Shown here piece after piece: positions 24,331 to 36,560 of a stretch of 64,000 nucleotides of DNA. The notes under the pieces were generated by a model that saw only the letters and a list, made by a program, of their open reading frames with translations, ran no database searches and was not told the DNA's origin. This DNA comes from Onchidella celtica (taxonomy: Eukaryota > Mollusca > Gastropoda > Systellommatophora > Onchidiidae): NCBI GenBank assembly GCA_963931925.1, contig OZ007581.1:18564399-18628398 (forward strand), read 5' to 3'. Position 1 is the stretch's first letter. Every line of letters begins with the position of its first letter. Position numbers and translations under genes: made by a program.

Positions 24331-25795
24331 GGAGACGGAGGGGAAAGACTTTGTTTAATTTATTGTGTAATAGGATAAACTCGTTCTTGTCCTCCCCGTC
24401 GCTCTCCACTCATCTTTTTGAATCAGTAATTCTTCCCCTGCAGTGGGGTTCAATGTGGCAATGTGATAGAGATATTGGACCGATGATGGTTTAGTTCTTG
24501 CCCCAACAAACTGTTTTTCCCAATTATTGTTATACAGTGTTTTTTTTTAGATTCCACTTGTGTAGTCCAACTGACCCTGACTTATTGTTACAGTAGAACG
24601 GGAAGTGCATGTACCGTAACTCGACGTGAAAAAATACTGTGGCTTTCTTACTAAGCTCTGCTCATTAGCGATTAATGTCAATGACAGGTCGCATCAGGTA
24701 GCATCATTACAAACTAAATGATACAATGCCGCAAACTGTTATAGAAATGAACATTAAAAACAGTTAAGATAGGGTGCAATTAGAATAGATCTATACTTAG
24801 TGTTCAAGAAAAACAACAACAAAAAAGCATCATTAAGGTCTTTACTGTACTCTTAGGAAGTTGCCTAGGATCATAAAAGTGACCTAAATGCGTCTTTTGT
24901 TTAGGGTGGGGGTTGGGGAATGGGGGATTTGTACAGAATATCGTTTAAAATTCACAGGAGTATAAGGGGCGTCTCCCCACCCTCCCCCATGTCCAAAAAG
25001 GGTCTATTTGTGACTTTTATTGATAACATAACCATTCACAAATTAATGTGTTTGATGGCATTCCAGGCTAAATGAGCTTTTTTCTTGTTTCTAAGAAAGA
25101 AAAAAAACAAACAGTCGCAATATGGTGAAAAATGTCACTGACGCTACCAAAATTGCAAATAATTTTAAATAAACAAAGTGTACATACCTTTTTGTTTGAA
25201 AGTTCTAAACGTTTTTATGTTAATAATGACTTCACACAAGATAAAAGAATGTTGAAAGTAGTGGTGTTCTATAGTACTGTAATAAATACTGAACATTTTT
25301 TTTAAAAATGTGGATTTCCATGAAATATTAAAAAAAATAATAATATAAAGTTATGAGTCTTGAGGACAGAAAAGATGTTTCAGGCATTCTTCTTATAATC
25401 TAGACCTGGTTACGGTGGCCGGGGGGGGGGGGGGTGAATTGGGGTAGTTGAATGCGAAAGCAAAGGGACAGGACGGATTTTTAAAAATTATTATTTTAAA
25501 GACTCAAATTATCATAATCATAATGAATTAGCGCATAAATTTTTTCTTTTTTTTCACTAGTATTGTAGAACAGGTGACCGGTGATAATATAATTTTATTC
25601 ACTGATCAATCCAATTATGTTTCGCTAACCCCAGGAAGAGGGAAATGAACAATATTCTTGGAAGTTAAGTATTGCAAGGAGAACATGAGGAACTCAGGAA
25701 ATACGCACATTTCCAGTCTCTTCGACCTTTATCAAGCATATAATACAAAAAGACATTAGTGTACACGTTGATCTATGAATTAAATGCATGAACTA
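24331..25795. other. no recognised feature
   Basis: AT-rich DNA with a 13-base G run at 25421; no coding support. Confidence 0.4.
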
Positions 25796-26370
25796 CTGAG
25801 GAAAATAATGAATGAATGGATGGATGATTGAATAGAATGAATGAACAAAAGAATGAGTGAATGAATGAATGAATGGATGAATGAATAAAAGAATGAAGAA
25901 ATAAAAGAATGAGTGAATAAATAAATGAATGGTTAAATAATGGGTGGATGGATGAATAAATGAACAAAAGAATTAGTGAATGAATGAATAAAGGAATGAA
26001 GGAATGAATGAACAAAAGAATGAGAAAATGAATGAATGAATGAATGAACAAAAGAATGAGAGAATGAATAAAAGGATGAATAAATAAAAGAATGAGTGAA
26101 TGAATGAATGGCTAAATAAATGAGTGGATGGATGAATGAATGAATGAATGAAAGGATAAATGAATGGATGAAATAATGAATGATTGAATGAACAAAAGAA
26201 TTAGTGAGCCAATGAGTAAATGAGTGAACGAATGAATGAACCAAAGAATGAGTGAATGAATGAATGAACAAAAAGAATGAGTGAATAAATGAATGCATAA
26301 GTGAATGAATGAATGAACGAAAGACTGAATAAACAAAAGAATAAGTGAATGGATGAATGAACGGATACGT
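25796..26370. repeat. (GAAT)n-type minisatellite
   Basis: About 570 bp of GAATGAATGAAC, GAATGAGTGAATAAAT and related units. Phe/Ile/His/Ser-rich minus-strand ORFs are repeat artefacts. Confidence 0.9.
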
Positions 26371-26394
26371 GAATGGTGGATGGAGTTCTAGGAA

Positions 26395-26505
26395 AAAGAA
26401 CTAAAGAAACAAGGATAAAAACAACAACAAATAAATATAAAACTAACAAGTAGAGTGAGATGTAAATGCCAAGGGCAGCGATCCTCCCAAATTAAAGATT
26501 TACAA
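26395..26505 (+). mobile_element. SINE 3' tail fragment
   Basis: Matches the distal part of the SINE immediately downstream: GTGAGATGTAAATGCCAAGGGCAGCGATCCTCC and TTAAAGATTTACAA. It lies between the minisatellite and the full SINE, so two copies are nearly tandem. Confidence 0.65.
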
Positions 26506-26514
26506 CAGTGTGGA

Positions 26515-26912
26515 CACAGAGACGACGCGGTGGCCTAGGGGCAAGGTGCTCGCCTCACATGCCGAAGGTACCGGGTTCAAATCCCGGTTGGTGCAGGCGT
26601 GTTGGAAGTCTGGGATTTTTTCCCATAATTTTCGTGTGCCTGATCCTATGGTAGGTAGGATCGAGCACCTAGTCTTCTCGGATAAGGACGAAAAATTCGG
26701 AGGGCCCGTGTGAACGACGCACGCGTTTAAGATACCTTGGCAGTTGAAAGTCTAGAAGAGCAGGCCGAACAAGGCGGCAGCCCGGGCAAGATTCTCAAAA
26801 ACGCATCACTACCACATAAACACAGAGAAACCAGAACAAGAAAAATAAAACCAAGAAAAGTGAGGTGTAAATGATACGGGCAAGGAACCTCCTAAAATAA
26901 AGACCTAAACGC
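26515..26912 (+). mobile_element. tRNA-derived SINE, full-length copy
   Basis: The tRNA-like head has an A box (GTGGCCTAGGGGCAAGG) and a perfect B box (GGGTTCAAATCCC), spaced as in a tRNA. A body follows (CTAGTCTTCTCGGATAAGGAC, AAGATACCT..GCAGTTGAAAG, GAAGAGCAGGCC), then an A-rich region and a TAAAGACCTAAA end. Length is about 400 bp. Other copies are at 4271-4440, 26395-26505 and 29271-29595. Pol III transcription is inferred from the boxes. Confidence 0.9.
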
Positions 26913-27945
26913 AGTACCCAGGACTTGCACTGAAGCTTTGGAAATAGTTCAGTCCTCCCCAGCATTTAGAATTCCTTCAGAGTCATTGGGCCATCTGGCC
27001 GTCCACCAACGTCAAACTCAGACGCCATAGATTCACCGTAGAAATAGGCCTACACGTATTTGCCTATGCAATGGCAGTGTTGACTGTAAAAATGCCGTAT
27101 GTTATTCAGATGACAATCAACAATGCACGTTGAACTTAAATAAAGTAATGAAACTGTAATTGATTTCCATCTTTTATGTGAGTTTTAAGGTCTCCTTTTG
27201 TCTTATCATTGTTATGTTCTGTTTATTGTCTCGCTTCTTCTTAGCTCAATACGGCCGATGTGTCGACGTATTTTCTCCAACTCCAACTCAAACTCAGTAT
27301 ACTTTTTTGTTTTAGAAAAACAAGATAGCAGTGCAGGCAGAGCAAAGAATACTTGGTAAACAGTGTCGCCTTTACAATCTGGATTTAAGAGGGAGATCTA
27401 TTACATTCCTTGCTTGCCCGCCGGCATTTTGCACAAGAGAGAGCGTGGGCTTTACTTTACTGAATTTATACTATACGGGTTTTGTGCATTATGTAGCCAA
27501 GAATACTCACAAATTTTTTTTTGTGACGAGCCTGTGGTCAGTTTCCAAATGATCTGTGGCCATAGCCCCAACGAAACAGTTCTTGTGTTCAATTAGCTAA
27601 ACCTTTTAGCGACCAAAACCTTTTTTTTCTAAATAATATTGAATAAAACGTGCAAACGAAACCTAATATGGCCAAATGCTATATAAAAATCCTTTGTGAT
27701 ATCTGCTTGATACAACAACAGTGCTATGTGACGTCTGCTCGATACACCAGCAATGCTATATAGGAATATGAAGAGGATGTAAAATCAATTTGACTTTTCT
27801 ACCCTCCCAAGAGTTTTTCTTCAGAAAACAGATGCCGAAGTCGTAGTCAGCCTTTTAAAGATCTAGATTTTGGATTTACACGGTCCAAGTACTTATGATG
27901 TCATTTTGGATATAATCTCTACCATAAACCCTGATAATTATAACG
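26913..27945. other. 5' flank of FREP-like gene
   Basis: No coding and no clear TATA box near 27946. A 5'-untranslated exon could lie here, but I cannot place it. Confidence 0.3.
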
Positions 27946-30900
27946 ATGCCTTATAGCGTGACTGCGTCAGTAAAGGTACTAATCATTCTGCAAAATCTCG
28001 TCTCCACCAGTATGCCATTAATGTTGGATTTCAAATTTCGGAGAATTTATCCTTGTTATTCCGACTCGTGCCAAACACAACGAAATGGCACCGTACTGAG
28101 AAGCCATTTTCAGTGTCTAACGGAGTGTAGTAGAGAACCCAGATGTGACATCGTAGAGTACGCGCCCCAAGGAGAATGTGTGTTGTGCGGTAGCTATTGC
28201 TTCACCTTCCAGAGTTGCTCACCAGCTGATCCCAATGTACGATTTTACCAGAAGATTCCATGTCAACATGATGGACTGTGGAACGAGACTGACGATACAT
28301 GCCAGTGCAGAAATGGCTATGTTGGTGAGTAGCTGTTTTTTTTCAAACAACGTTAAGCCTTCGAGCTCACCAACCGATTTTGATCGGCCAGCTAGTGGAA
28401 TGCTGACGTCACGACCTTAAGTTTCAGTGAGACCTGGACACCTGCCGACTAGTTTGATCTTATCAAGTACACCAGAAAAGATAAGAGGAGACACTCCATT
28501 CTTCGCACCTCTAAAAAAAATCGTGCAAACAGTTTGCTCGCTGATCGCCGGCTGGAACCATGGCATACACCATGAAATAGTGCTTGATATAATGACAGCT
28601 TATTGATGCAGATTTGTCACGGTGCAACTGCCACTAAAAAACCAGAGTTTTCCCACAGCAATTGAAGTTATAATTACAAAATAAGTGACGTCAATCAAGA
28701 CCTACAGCGATAGCTGAACAGTGAATAAAATTCAATATTTCCCTATTTTGCTTTGTAAAATACGGCACTTTCGTCACTTCCGCGCATTCGCCACTATGTG
28801 GCCGTGCAAAATCTGTGCACGCTAAAAGCGCTAGCTGTCTCCTTATTCTATCTTTTTTCTTTTATCTTACTGCAATTTAATGTCATGATGTCACCACCCA
28901 AATGAATCGGCTGATGAAAATCGGTTGGTGATTGGCTTGGCTAACTATATTTGTTGATATATCGATATGGAAACAGTCTTTTTTTTTGTTTGTTTGTTGT
29001 TCTTTTGTTGAGAGTACATGATATTTTGAAAGGAGATTGACTGTACCTTTCGGCATTGAAACAGTTATGTTGGAGAGGATTTGACATTTTCAATAGAGGC
29101 TAACTTGGCTCGTTGGTATAGAAACAGTTATGTTAGTAAATACCTGATATTTTAGAACCAGGTTAATCATTATTCTTATCAGACCTAGGATGGAAATGGC
29201 AGAAATGGACTAGGAAGGAGAAAACATAGTCAAAAGATGATAAAGAAATAAGAACCCAGAAATTATTTCAGCCGGGGACACGGTGGTCTGCAGACAAAGT
29301 GTTCGCCTCTCATGCCGAAGGGACCGGGTTCGATCCCCGATCGGTGCAGGCATGTTGGAATTTTTTTCGGGGGAGGGGTATGATGGGTAGGATTGAGCAC
29401 CTAGTCTTCTCGGATAAGGACAAACAAAACTCGGAGAGCCCTTGTGTACGTTGCGCACGTTAAAGATACCTAGGCAGTTAAAAGTCGAGAAGAGCAGGTC
29501 GAACAAAGCCCGGCCCAGGCATTTTTTTAAAAATCTCTCATGCATATGCCAGGGGCACATTTCCTTAGGGGTCAATAAAGTGTATTTTATCCTATTCTTT
29601 TGTATTCTTATCTACTGTTACCAATGTTTGTGCTTCAGGAAACCGATGCCAGCGTCGCCCCCGGTCCTGCAGAGAACTGGACGATTTTGGATACCCACCA
29701 GACCCCTATGACGTCATTATGGATCTCCATGGTGACGGGTCTAGATATGTCCGGATCATCTGCGAGGTGGCACCAGACCATTCTGCCCTGACCTATATTC
29801 TAAGGAACACAGGCTGGACCAATCACAATCGCAGTTATACCAATTACGTCGATGGCTATTTTTATGACAAAGGCAACTATTGGCTAGGGCTGGAAACGAC
29901 CTACTTACTGAATCAGCGCGGGGAAATCCTTGTGTATCTGGGGGGATTCTACAGATCTGGGAGTGACTTCGGCCAGTGGAATGTTGTGTATAATAATTTC
30001 ATCATGCAGAATGCAACGTTTGGGTAAGCTGATAAAATCTTCTATAATAAAACCACAGAAAAGCTGTGAGGTCGCTGCAAGGCTTAAAGCAAAGTCAAAA
30101 ATTGGCAAGAAGAAACAAATGTAGGTAGAAAAGCCTCGAGTAAGAAATAATACCCTTTGCCTTTCATTGTATCGTTTGGGTATTATTTTTTACCCGTGGT
30201 TTTGCTGCATACAACTTTTTCTTTTGTCAATTTTTTGCTTTTGTTAAAATCTTCTTTATGTTTCTTTCTTTTCCATTCCATGAGAGAGTTTGGAAGCTTT
30301 CAAGAAACAGCTCAAAACAATTTTATTTTCATCATACTTTGACTTTTGAGCAATGAGTAAAACCCAAGCTTGGCATCTGTACGTGTGTGCGCGCGCATGT
30401 GGGTATGTGGGCGTTGTATGTGTGTATTAATTGTGGTTATGTGTGTGGGCTTTTATAAGGGTGTTTCTGTATGCTCCCTTCTATTTTCATTAAGAGTACC
30501 ATGTTTGATTTTTGCAATTGTTTTACCCATGTATGTTGACATGTTGCTTCTGTAAAGCGCATAGAGCATTTTTAATGGATATGCGCTATATAAATGCCAT
30601 CCATTATTATTATTATTATTACGATAATAACTATCTTCTTCAGTGAATTATTCATTACTTTAGGGAAAAGGCGAGAGCAGTGATATTTTAACCGCATGAC
30701 CAAATTAGGTGTTTTTTTTTGTTGTTGTTGTTGTTTTACGCTGTTTACTTTTTACTCAGAAACATTTCAGGCAAAGTACAGTAATATGGTCAGGGTTTAA
30801 GATTAGGATTTGGCGTGTGGGCTACATAGGGTTTCTGTGGGGAAATGATTACAGTAATGCTTCCAAAAATTGATCACGATTTGATAAAAAGGTACGAAAA

Positions 30901-32416
30901 AAAATAAAATAATAAAAAAAGAGAAAAAGCAGGAGGTGGAGGGGGTATTGTAGTGCGTAATTCGATTGTATGGATCAAACTGCTTCCATTTAACTTTTCA
31001 GGTACAGCACTTATTCTTGTTGCTTCTCTGTTCTCTGAGCTTTTCTATTGTTATTGCTGCTGCTGCTGTTTTTGCTATTGTTGTTGTTTGTAGCGTGTAA
31101 ATTCTGGCATTTCTTGCTTCCGTTCAGTGTCCCCCAGTCTCTCACCTCCCCCATTGTGGTGTTGGCCATGAGACCTTGTGAACAACGATAGATGAACATT
31201 GTGACTTGCAACGACATTAACTTAACAAAGAACCCCCCCCCCCCCACTTCCTCCTCCCTTTCTCTTCTTTACTTAGATACTCCTATACAGCAGATTTCCT
31301 TGGAAGTGTCAGCCAAGGAACCATAGGGGCTCAGTACACAGTTCAGGATATCCTGGGTCTCAGCCAGTCAACGCCTTTCTCAGCGCTGGATTTTGACAAT
31401 GTAAGTCAACAAATTATATGCAGATTGGTTTCCATCTGCTGTATGTCATCTCTACAATGACCCGTAAGAGGTAAATATTCAACCAATGCATAAATCGGAG
31501 AGATGAAAGTGTCCTTAGCAGACTCTCTCTACATACCGAGAGAGTTGAATATGAACCACAGAGCTCTACAATAGACAAGAGAGGGCACTCCGCTGGGCCG
31601 CATGTCTTACATCCAATAAAAGATGGCGGCAATTGGCGTGGCCACCTTGCGCTGCGCCATTGCAGACAAAAGGAGAGCTTGCGACAATTAATTACAGCCC
31701 ACACTAAGGACTAGGGTTACAAACATAGAGGCCACCGAATTCTGCCACCGAGCTACTAGGCGCTTTAGGTGAGAAGAATTGCCATATATAATTTCAACAA
31801 CTGCACACAGAGCCCACCTAGATTCGGTCCGTTTATATAGTGCAATTCTTCTCACATAAAGCGCCTAGTGGCTCGGTGACCGAATTCGGTGGCCTTTGTG
31901 TGGATACCCTAAGGCCTGAAATAGACCAAGGCTAGCGTAAGCGCCAATTATTATGCATCACACTAATAGACGAGGCACTGCCCGTACCGCCTCGGTGTGG
32001 GCAATGTGTAGTGTATCAGTGTGATGCATAATATTAATAATTCAAACTTTTTTTCTTATCGAAACCTTGCCCTCTTTTTGTTTAGGGTCATCGGTGTACA
32101 GTGATTTGACGGTACTTCCCTCTCTAGTCTATCTATAGAGCTCTGTGACGTGAATAATTTATAATTTATTACTAATAATTTGTTGTCTGCGTCTCTGCAG
32201 GACGGAGATGAGACCAGGAACTGCGCGGCAGAGGCCGGGGCAGGCTGGTGGTTTGCCGGCTGTGACCAGGGAGTAAATCCTTTAGGCTGGAGCTACCAGG
32301 CTAAACCCGGACCCACGAGCCCTGGTCACGTGGCCATTCCCGGAATAAACATGACCGACCCCGAAATTATAGATTCCTTTGATATCATCAACATGTTTTA
32401 CCGTACCTTACCGTAA
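27946..32416 (+). CDS. secreted fibrinogen-related protein (PAN-like/EGF/FReD)
   Basis: Four exons: 27946-28324, 29639-30023, 31277-31400, 32201-32416. All introns are GT-AG and the phases are 1, 2 and 0, giving 367 residues and a TAA stop. Residues 1 to about 27 look like a signal peptide. Residues 37-91 contain nine cysteines in a PAN/apple-like arrangement (FQCLTECSREPRC). Residues 106-130 form an EGF-like motif split by intron 1 (C106, C119, C121, then NRC). From about 137 a fibrinogen C-terminal domain follows: SCRELDDFGY, VRIICEV, NYWLGLETTYLL, a calcium-site-like DFDNDGDETRNC, and GAGWWFAGC. All four expected domain cysteines are present. Family knowledge: FReD proteins are secreted lectin-like recognition molecules, used in innate immunity in molluscs. 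The start is the first ATG in frame, so an upstream exon is possible. SINE and MITE insertions sit in the introns. Confidence 0.88.
28480..28857 (+). mobile_element. dispersed repeat family R1, copy 1 (intronic)
   Basis: About 380 bp homologous, in the same orientation, to 38818-39205: GACACTCC..TTCGCACCTCTAAAAA, CAGTTTGCTCGCTGATC, TAATTACAAAATAAGTGACGTCAATCAAG and GCGCTAGCTGTCTC. Short inverted ends (AGGAGACA / TGTCTCCT) suggest a MITE. It lies in intron 1 of the FREP-like gene. Confidence 0.65.
29271..29595 (+). mobile_element. SINE copy in FREP intron 1
   Basis: A box region CGGTGGTCTGCAGACAAAG, B box GGGTTCGATCCCC, then CTAGTCTTCTCGGATAAGGA, AAGATACCTAGGCAGTTAAA and GAAGAGCAGG. It ends about 44 bp before the exon 2 acceptor region. 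The body diverges from 26515-26912 in its last third (ends GGGTCAATAAAGTG). Confidence 0.85.
30284..30625 (+). mobile_element. LINE 3' end
   Basis: Begins inside the reverse-transcriptase C-terminus (ESLEAFKKQLKTILF then stop), followed by a 3' UTR with GTAAAGCGCATAGAGC, GATATGCGCTATATAAATGC and a (ATT)n tail. It has the same tail architecture as 9920-10390 but opposite orientation. It lies in intron 2 of the FREP-like gene. Confidence 0.75.
31714..31909. mobile_element. palindromic MITE with TA duplication
   Basis: A 196-bp element with about 70-bp inverted repeats (AGGCCACCGAATTC, ACCGAG.(C)TA(G)GCGCTTTA, GAGAAGAATTGC). It starts GGGT, ends ACCC and is flanked by TA (31712-31713, 31910-31911), as in Tc1/mariner-type insertions. 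It can fold into one long hairpin. Located in intron 3 of the FREP-like gene. Confidence 0.7.
31940..32042. repeat. second hairpin/inverted repeat
   Basis: TATTATGCATCACACTAATA pairs with TATCAGTGTGATGCATAATA, and GAGGC..GCCTC with GGGCA.TGTG inside. It lies about 30 bp downstream of the TA-flanked MITE; possibly another MITE. Confidence 0.55.
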
Positions 32417-32667
32417 AGATTTCACTGTTGTTGTCATTTCACGACTTTTGTTCTTGTTTTTTTCTATCTCTATTTTCTGAACAAGCTTCTACTTCTAGCT
32501 CCCTTCCGTCAACGTTTGAGGAATCGAAGGTTGAAGTTTCATGTGAACAAAGCTTTTAGAGCAATGATTTTGTTTCTTTTTATTAATACTTACAAATTAC
32601 ACACCCAATCTACTTGATATTTCAATATACGATGGAGAAGGCCCCTAGAAGTAGTATGTGGTGTGTG

Positions 32668-33066
32668 TAAGCCAAAAAGTGGAGACAGAACCTCATCATT
32701 CTGAGGGAACGAAATGCACATTTTGACACTCGTCTGTGGCACTAAACTTATCAAGTAATTTCACAATTCCTAACATTACACTTGTTTGTTGTTGTTCGTC
32801 CATCGCAGGCGATGAGGACCACTGACATCCCTCTATGATGGGGTTGGGTCTGGGTGTGTCCGGAGATGGCTGGTGAGTCCAATCCGGGCACGAAAGTGCT
32901 TCCCACACACTGGGCAGGCGTGGGGGGTGGCTGCAGTGGATGTGCTAGCCGCTCTGTCTTTTCGGTGGCGTCGCTTTCATCATACTAAAGGGGCAAACGT
33001 TTAACGTCGAATTTCACAGTTGTGCAAAACGCGGAGTTGGAACATACAAGAAATAAGGTCACGATT
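32668..33066 (-). mobile_element. MITE family R2, copy 1, with LINE insert
   Basis: The left end AAGCCAAAAAGTGGAGACAG and the right part (GTTGTGCAAAACGCGGAGTTGG, AACATACAAGAAATAAGG) match the inverted copy at 46529-46780 and the copy at 39523-39930. The centre (about 32786-32975) is unrelated and carries a LINE C-terminal zinc finger, so the MITE was interrupted. Confidence 0.6.
32790..32945 (-). pseudogene. LINE C-terminal C2H2 finger fragment
   Basis: The minus strand reads CPVCGKHFRARIGLTSHLRTH-like: C-x2-C-x12-H-x3-H. This finger is typical of the extreme C-terminus of some LINE polyproteins, where a short tail, stop and GTTGTTGTT-type 3' end follow. Reading continues into a stop and (AAC)n-like DNA. 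The fragment is isolated inside MITE R2. Confidence 0.55.
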
Positions 33067-33954
33067 TGAATACGTCAATTTAGTAATTTACTTATTTTGT
33101 TTTGCCATTTCGTCGTCCACCTCAGGTACCGGCATATCAAGGTTTCCATTTTACGGGAGAGCCTTTGAAAGTGTTGGTGAGAGCGAGATTTCTCATGTAC
33201 AGACATGCATGTGACAAAAACATTTGAAGACTACAGGGGAAAAAAACATCAGTTGTCGCAAATGCAGGTTTGGAAATATTCGCATCTTAAAGTTTGAAAG
33301 TCCATAGGTTGAAATTAGAATGCCTCATCTAAATTTGCTCCTATTGCTCGACAACACTTTTTTTTTTTTCACGTTATCGCCATTTAAAAAACAAAGTTAA
33401 AGAAATTAGCTAAGAGCCGAGAGAGGTAACCATAAAACTCGCAGTTTGTGACAATTGACGTTCCTTCCCTATAGTCTTCATGTCTGTTTATAATTTCAGA
33501 AGTATTAAAAGATTTTTTTGTGAGAAAATACAAATCACCATGAGTAAGGATAAATCAGCTTTCATAAACTCACAAACACCCAGATCTGTAGTATTGTTAC
33601 TGATGCTGTGACAACCAATTTCCTGATAACAAATAGTAAAGTTATATCTTATCTTATTCTTATCATCGCCACCGCCAGTATGTGGGATGGACGACGGTGA
33701 AGGTCTGTGATTTTTACAATCGCCAAATCACCCTTCTCACTTGTATCTTTTGAGCTTTTGTGCGCCACTGCGCTACATTATGATCTATTTTATGTTTTAT
33801 TAAAAACGAACTAAATACCCTGTGTAAAAAATACAAAAAAAAAAGATGTGTATTCCATTTCTATCATTCTGCTGTCATGCAGATGTAATTATGTAGTGAA
33901 AGAAGAAAAAAAAGTGACAGGAATATTTTATTATGGCGCAATTTACTTTGCCAT

Positions 33955-34095
33955 TTTTTGTTTGTTTTACTTTACGCTACAATATAAATGTCAGTTTCAA
34001 TTGTTATAAAATTCATGTCCTCAAGTGTCATTTTAAACCAACATAGTCTCCTTTGTTTCGGCCTATTGTGTTTTATTCAAGTTTCATGACGCCGA
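33955..34095 (+). repeat. dispersed repeat R4, copy 1
   Basis: Aligns with 46005-46150: TTATAAAATTCAT, TCCTCAAGTGTC/TCTTAAGTCTA, CGGCCTATTGTGTT/CGACCGATGGTGTT, ATTCAAGTTTCA. Same orientation; nature unknown. Confidence 0.5.
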
Positions 34096-34204
34096 ACAAT
34101 AATAATAATGTCTTTTTGTGCTGTTGTTATTGTTGTTTTGTTTTTGCCCCCTTTGATAAGCCCAGAGCACGGATATTACAATGAGATCTGATGCAATACC
34201 GTAG

Positions 34205-34363
34205 ATTGCCAGAGAGATAGAGAGAGAGAGATAGAGAGAAAAAGAAAGAGAGAGAGAGAGAGAGAGACAGAGACAGAGAGAGATAGAGAGAGAGAGACAG
34301 AGAGAGAGAGACAGAGAGAGAGACAGAGAGAGACAGAGAGAGAGACAGAGACAGAAAGGGAGA

Positions 34364-34432
<69 letters not shown>
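34205..34432. repeat. (GA)n-rich microsatellite
   Basis: About 230 bp of GAGA with GACA and GATA interruptions. Confidence 0.95.
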
Positions 34433-34434
<2 letters not shown>

Positions 34435-35603
34435 TGAGTTTTAGTTAGGGTTTAACGAATGCCGGGCGCCTTATCTAGTTTTAAAAAAGGGAGAAAAAAG
34501 TGCATGTCATGTGAATGATCCACTGTGTCTTAGGAAAGTTAGCGTTCCCTTGCATCTACTCATTTCCGCTGGTTAGTGATCAAAGCCAAAGGTCAGGTGT
34601 AGAAATGAAAGACTGAGAGAACGGCATGTACTATATGGCAAGGGAATTTAAACAAGTTATTCAAAATGAATAAACGTCATCCTTGCTCTGATCTTTGTAC
34701 ATTCATTTGCTTTACTTCTTTGAAAAAATGTATATTATGCGAGACATAACTTGACAGTGAAGACAATTTTGCTTGGTTTGCCGTGATTATTTAAGGAATG
34801 AGAGAGAATAGCCAGAGATTCAGAATACTAGGGCGAACCATTCCTTTTCCCACAAAATGTCCACAACTTGCGCGGATAAGTACGGTGAGAACCATTCTTT
34901 TTCGTTCAACCATAAAGAAGTGTGGTGCAAATTGTCGCATCGTTGACATCGTTGATACGCGCATAAGTCAGTGGAAAGAATATTGACGAATTGATTCATC
35001 TCGGTATTCTGTGTCTCGGGTACAACATAATTAATGCCTACAAATATTGTGTCTTATGGTAATTGTTATTATGTTTCTTTTTTTTTCCAGCTGACGAAGT
35101 TTAAGCTTAAATTGGATAAATAGTATCAATGCACCCAGCCAAAAAAAAAGTCCAATTCTCCGGGCAGATATTATTCCCTCGCCCCCCCAAAAACCAATAT
35201 GCATAATTTTCAGTCCTCTCCCATAAAAAGAGATCGAAATAACTAGCCTACTATCATATCTCCCCCCCCCCCCCCTTTCTTTCCCCCACCAGGTACAGTG
35301 CTTTGCCTGCTTGCAGCCATCTCCCTTTTCTTTTCTCCTTGCATGGACACACCACTATCTTACTATTATGAATAATTATTCATGTTCATGACATGTTAAC
35401 CCATCGTAACATAATTTTTATCTATAAATGTCTCAGCGTGTTTGCATATTTTATTCGTGTGCATCTGCGAGAATGTTATTGTTACTCGTCAGGCAACGTC
35501 TATATGTACCGGCTCCTCACAAACTGGCGTTCAATAACTTTGTCTGGAGTTTACTGATATTACTCATAATAAATATCACCAGACGCGTTTGTCGGTTACT
35601 GCC

Positions 35604-35777
35604 CTTGTCCACCGCTCCGCTCCGCTATTTTGACGGACAATGACTTAAAACACTCTTTGCCGCTGTAAACTTGTCCACAGCATCCCTTCCGCTCCACTCC
35701 TCGCTGCTATAGAGGCAAAGAGAGTTTTTCATACGTCATTATCAGTAAAAACAGCAAAGCGGATACTGTGGACAAAA
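35604..35777. mobile_element. MITE family R3, copy 1
   Basis: Inverted ends CTTGTCCACCGCTCCGC and GCGGATACTGTGGACAA. The interior shares CTTTGCC.CTGT..ACTTGT.CAC.GCATCC and GCTATAGAGGC with 42611-42810. Confidence 0.65.
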
Positions 35778-36149
35778 CCACTTGATAATAAAATTCATTG
35801 ATGAAAGACTTGAAAATCTTGAAACTAGAAGGTCCGCAGCAGTTGACTGATAAAAGGAAATCTCTCCGGGTCCAAGAAGGCAACTGATAGGCACTGAGAA
35901 ATACAATACATGTGTACAATCATTTTCAAATGAAACACACTCTCATCAGCCTACTCCCACTCTTGATAAAAAAAAAATCTTAAAAAGAACTGTACTCTAG
36001 GCATAATTTATGTTTAAAAAAACATATCTTCTTTACAGAGTAGAAAGGACAATTTACTTCTTCTTCTCTTCTTCTCGCAGAAACTCTATTTCCTTTCCTG
36101 GAACTATGGCTGTCCCTTTTGGCGCCAGACCAAACAGCCCTTTCGAGGG

Positions 36150-36560
36150 CTAAGAAGAATGTAATGTAATGTAATTTAATAATTAACTTGTATAGCGCTC
36201 AAACTCAGAAAAAAAAAAAAAAGATATGCTCTAAGGCGCTGAATCAAAAAATTAAAAACAGGATTAACATAAGATCAGTTCATCATGCTCCCACTCACAC
36301 ACACTAACAAACACTTGATCTACTCTCATCCTCAAATCTCTGAGACAAAAAGGAACATCATTCAGTTTCAATGAAAACTGTCTTAAGCAATTCAGTTTTG
36401 AGCCTATTTTTAAATGTGACCATGTTTTCACTTTTCCTGGTGTCAACGCTGTCGTTGTTCCACAATTTAGATCCACCAATAGAAAAAGCCTTTTCACCAA
36501 GTGACAATCTGACTGTGGAGGGTGTCTCAAGAAGTTTCGCGTCTACTGATCTTAAAGTGC
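36150..36560 (-). mobile_element. LINE 3' end, family L-b, copy 1
   Basis: On the minus strand a decayed reverse-transcriptase tail (ETPSTVRLSLGEKAFS, SKLWNN, FKNRLKTELL) is followed by a UTR with GCGCTATACAAGTTAATTA and an (AATGT)n end. A close copy in the opposite orientation is at 54655-55045. Confidence 0.75.

Noticed and set aside
23907..24409. ORFs of 120-158 residues at the tetranucleotide array
   Set aside because: Repeat translation in all frames; no gene signal.
25773..26449. Phe/Ile/His/Ser-rich ORFs
   Set aside because: Translation of the GAAT minisatellite.
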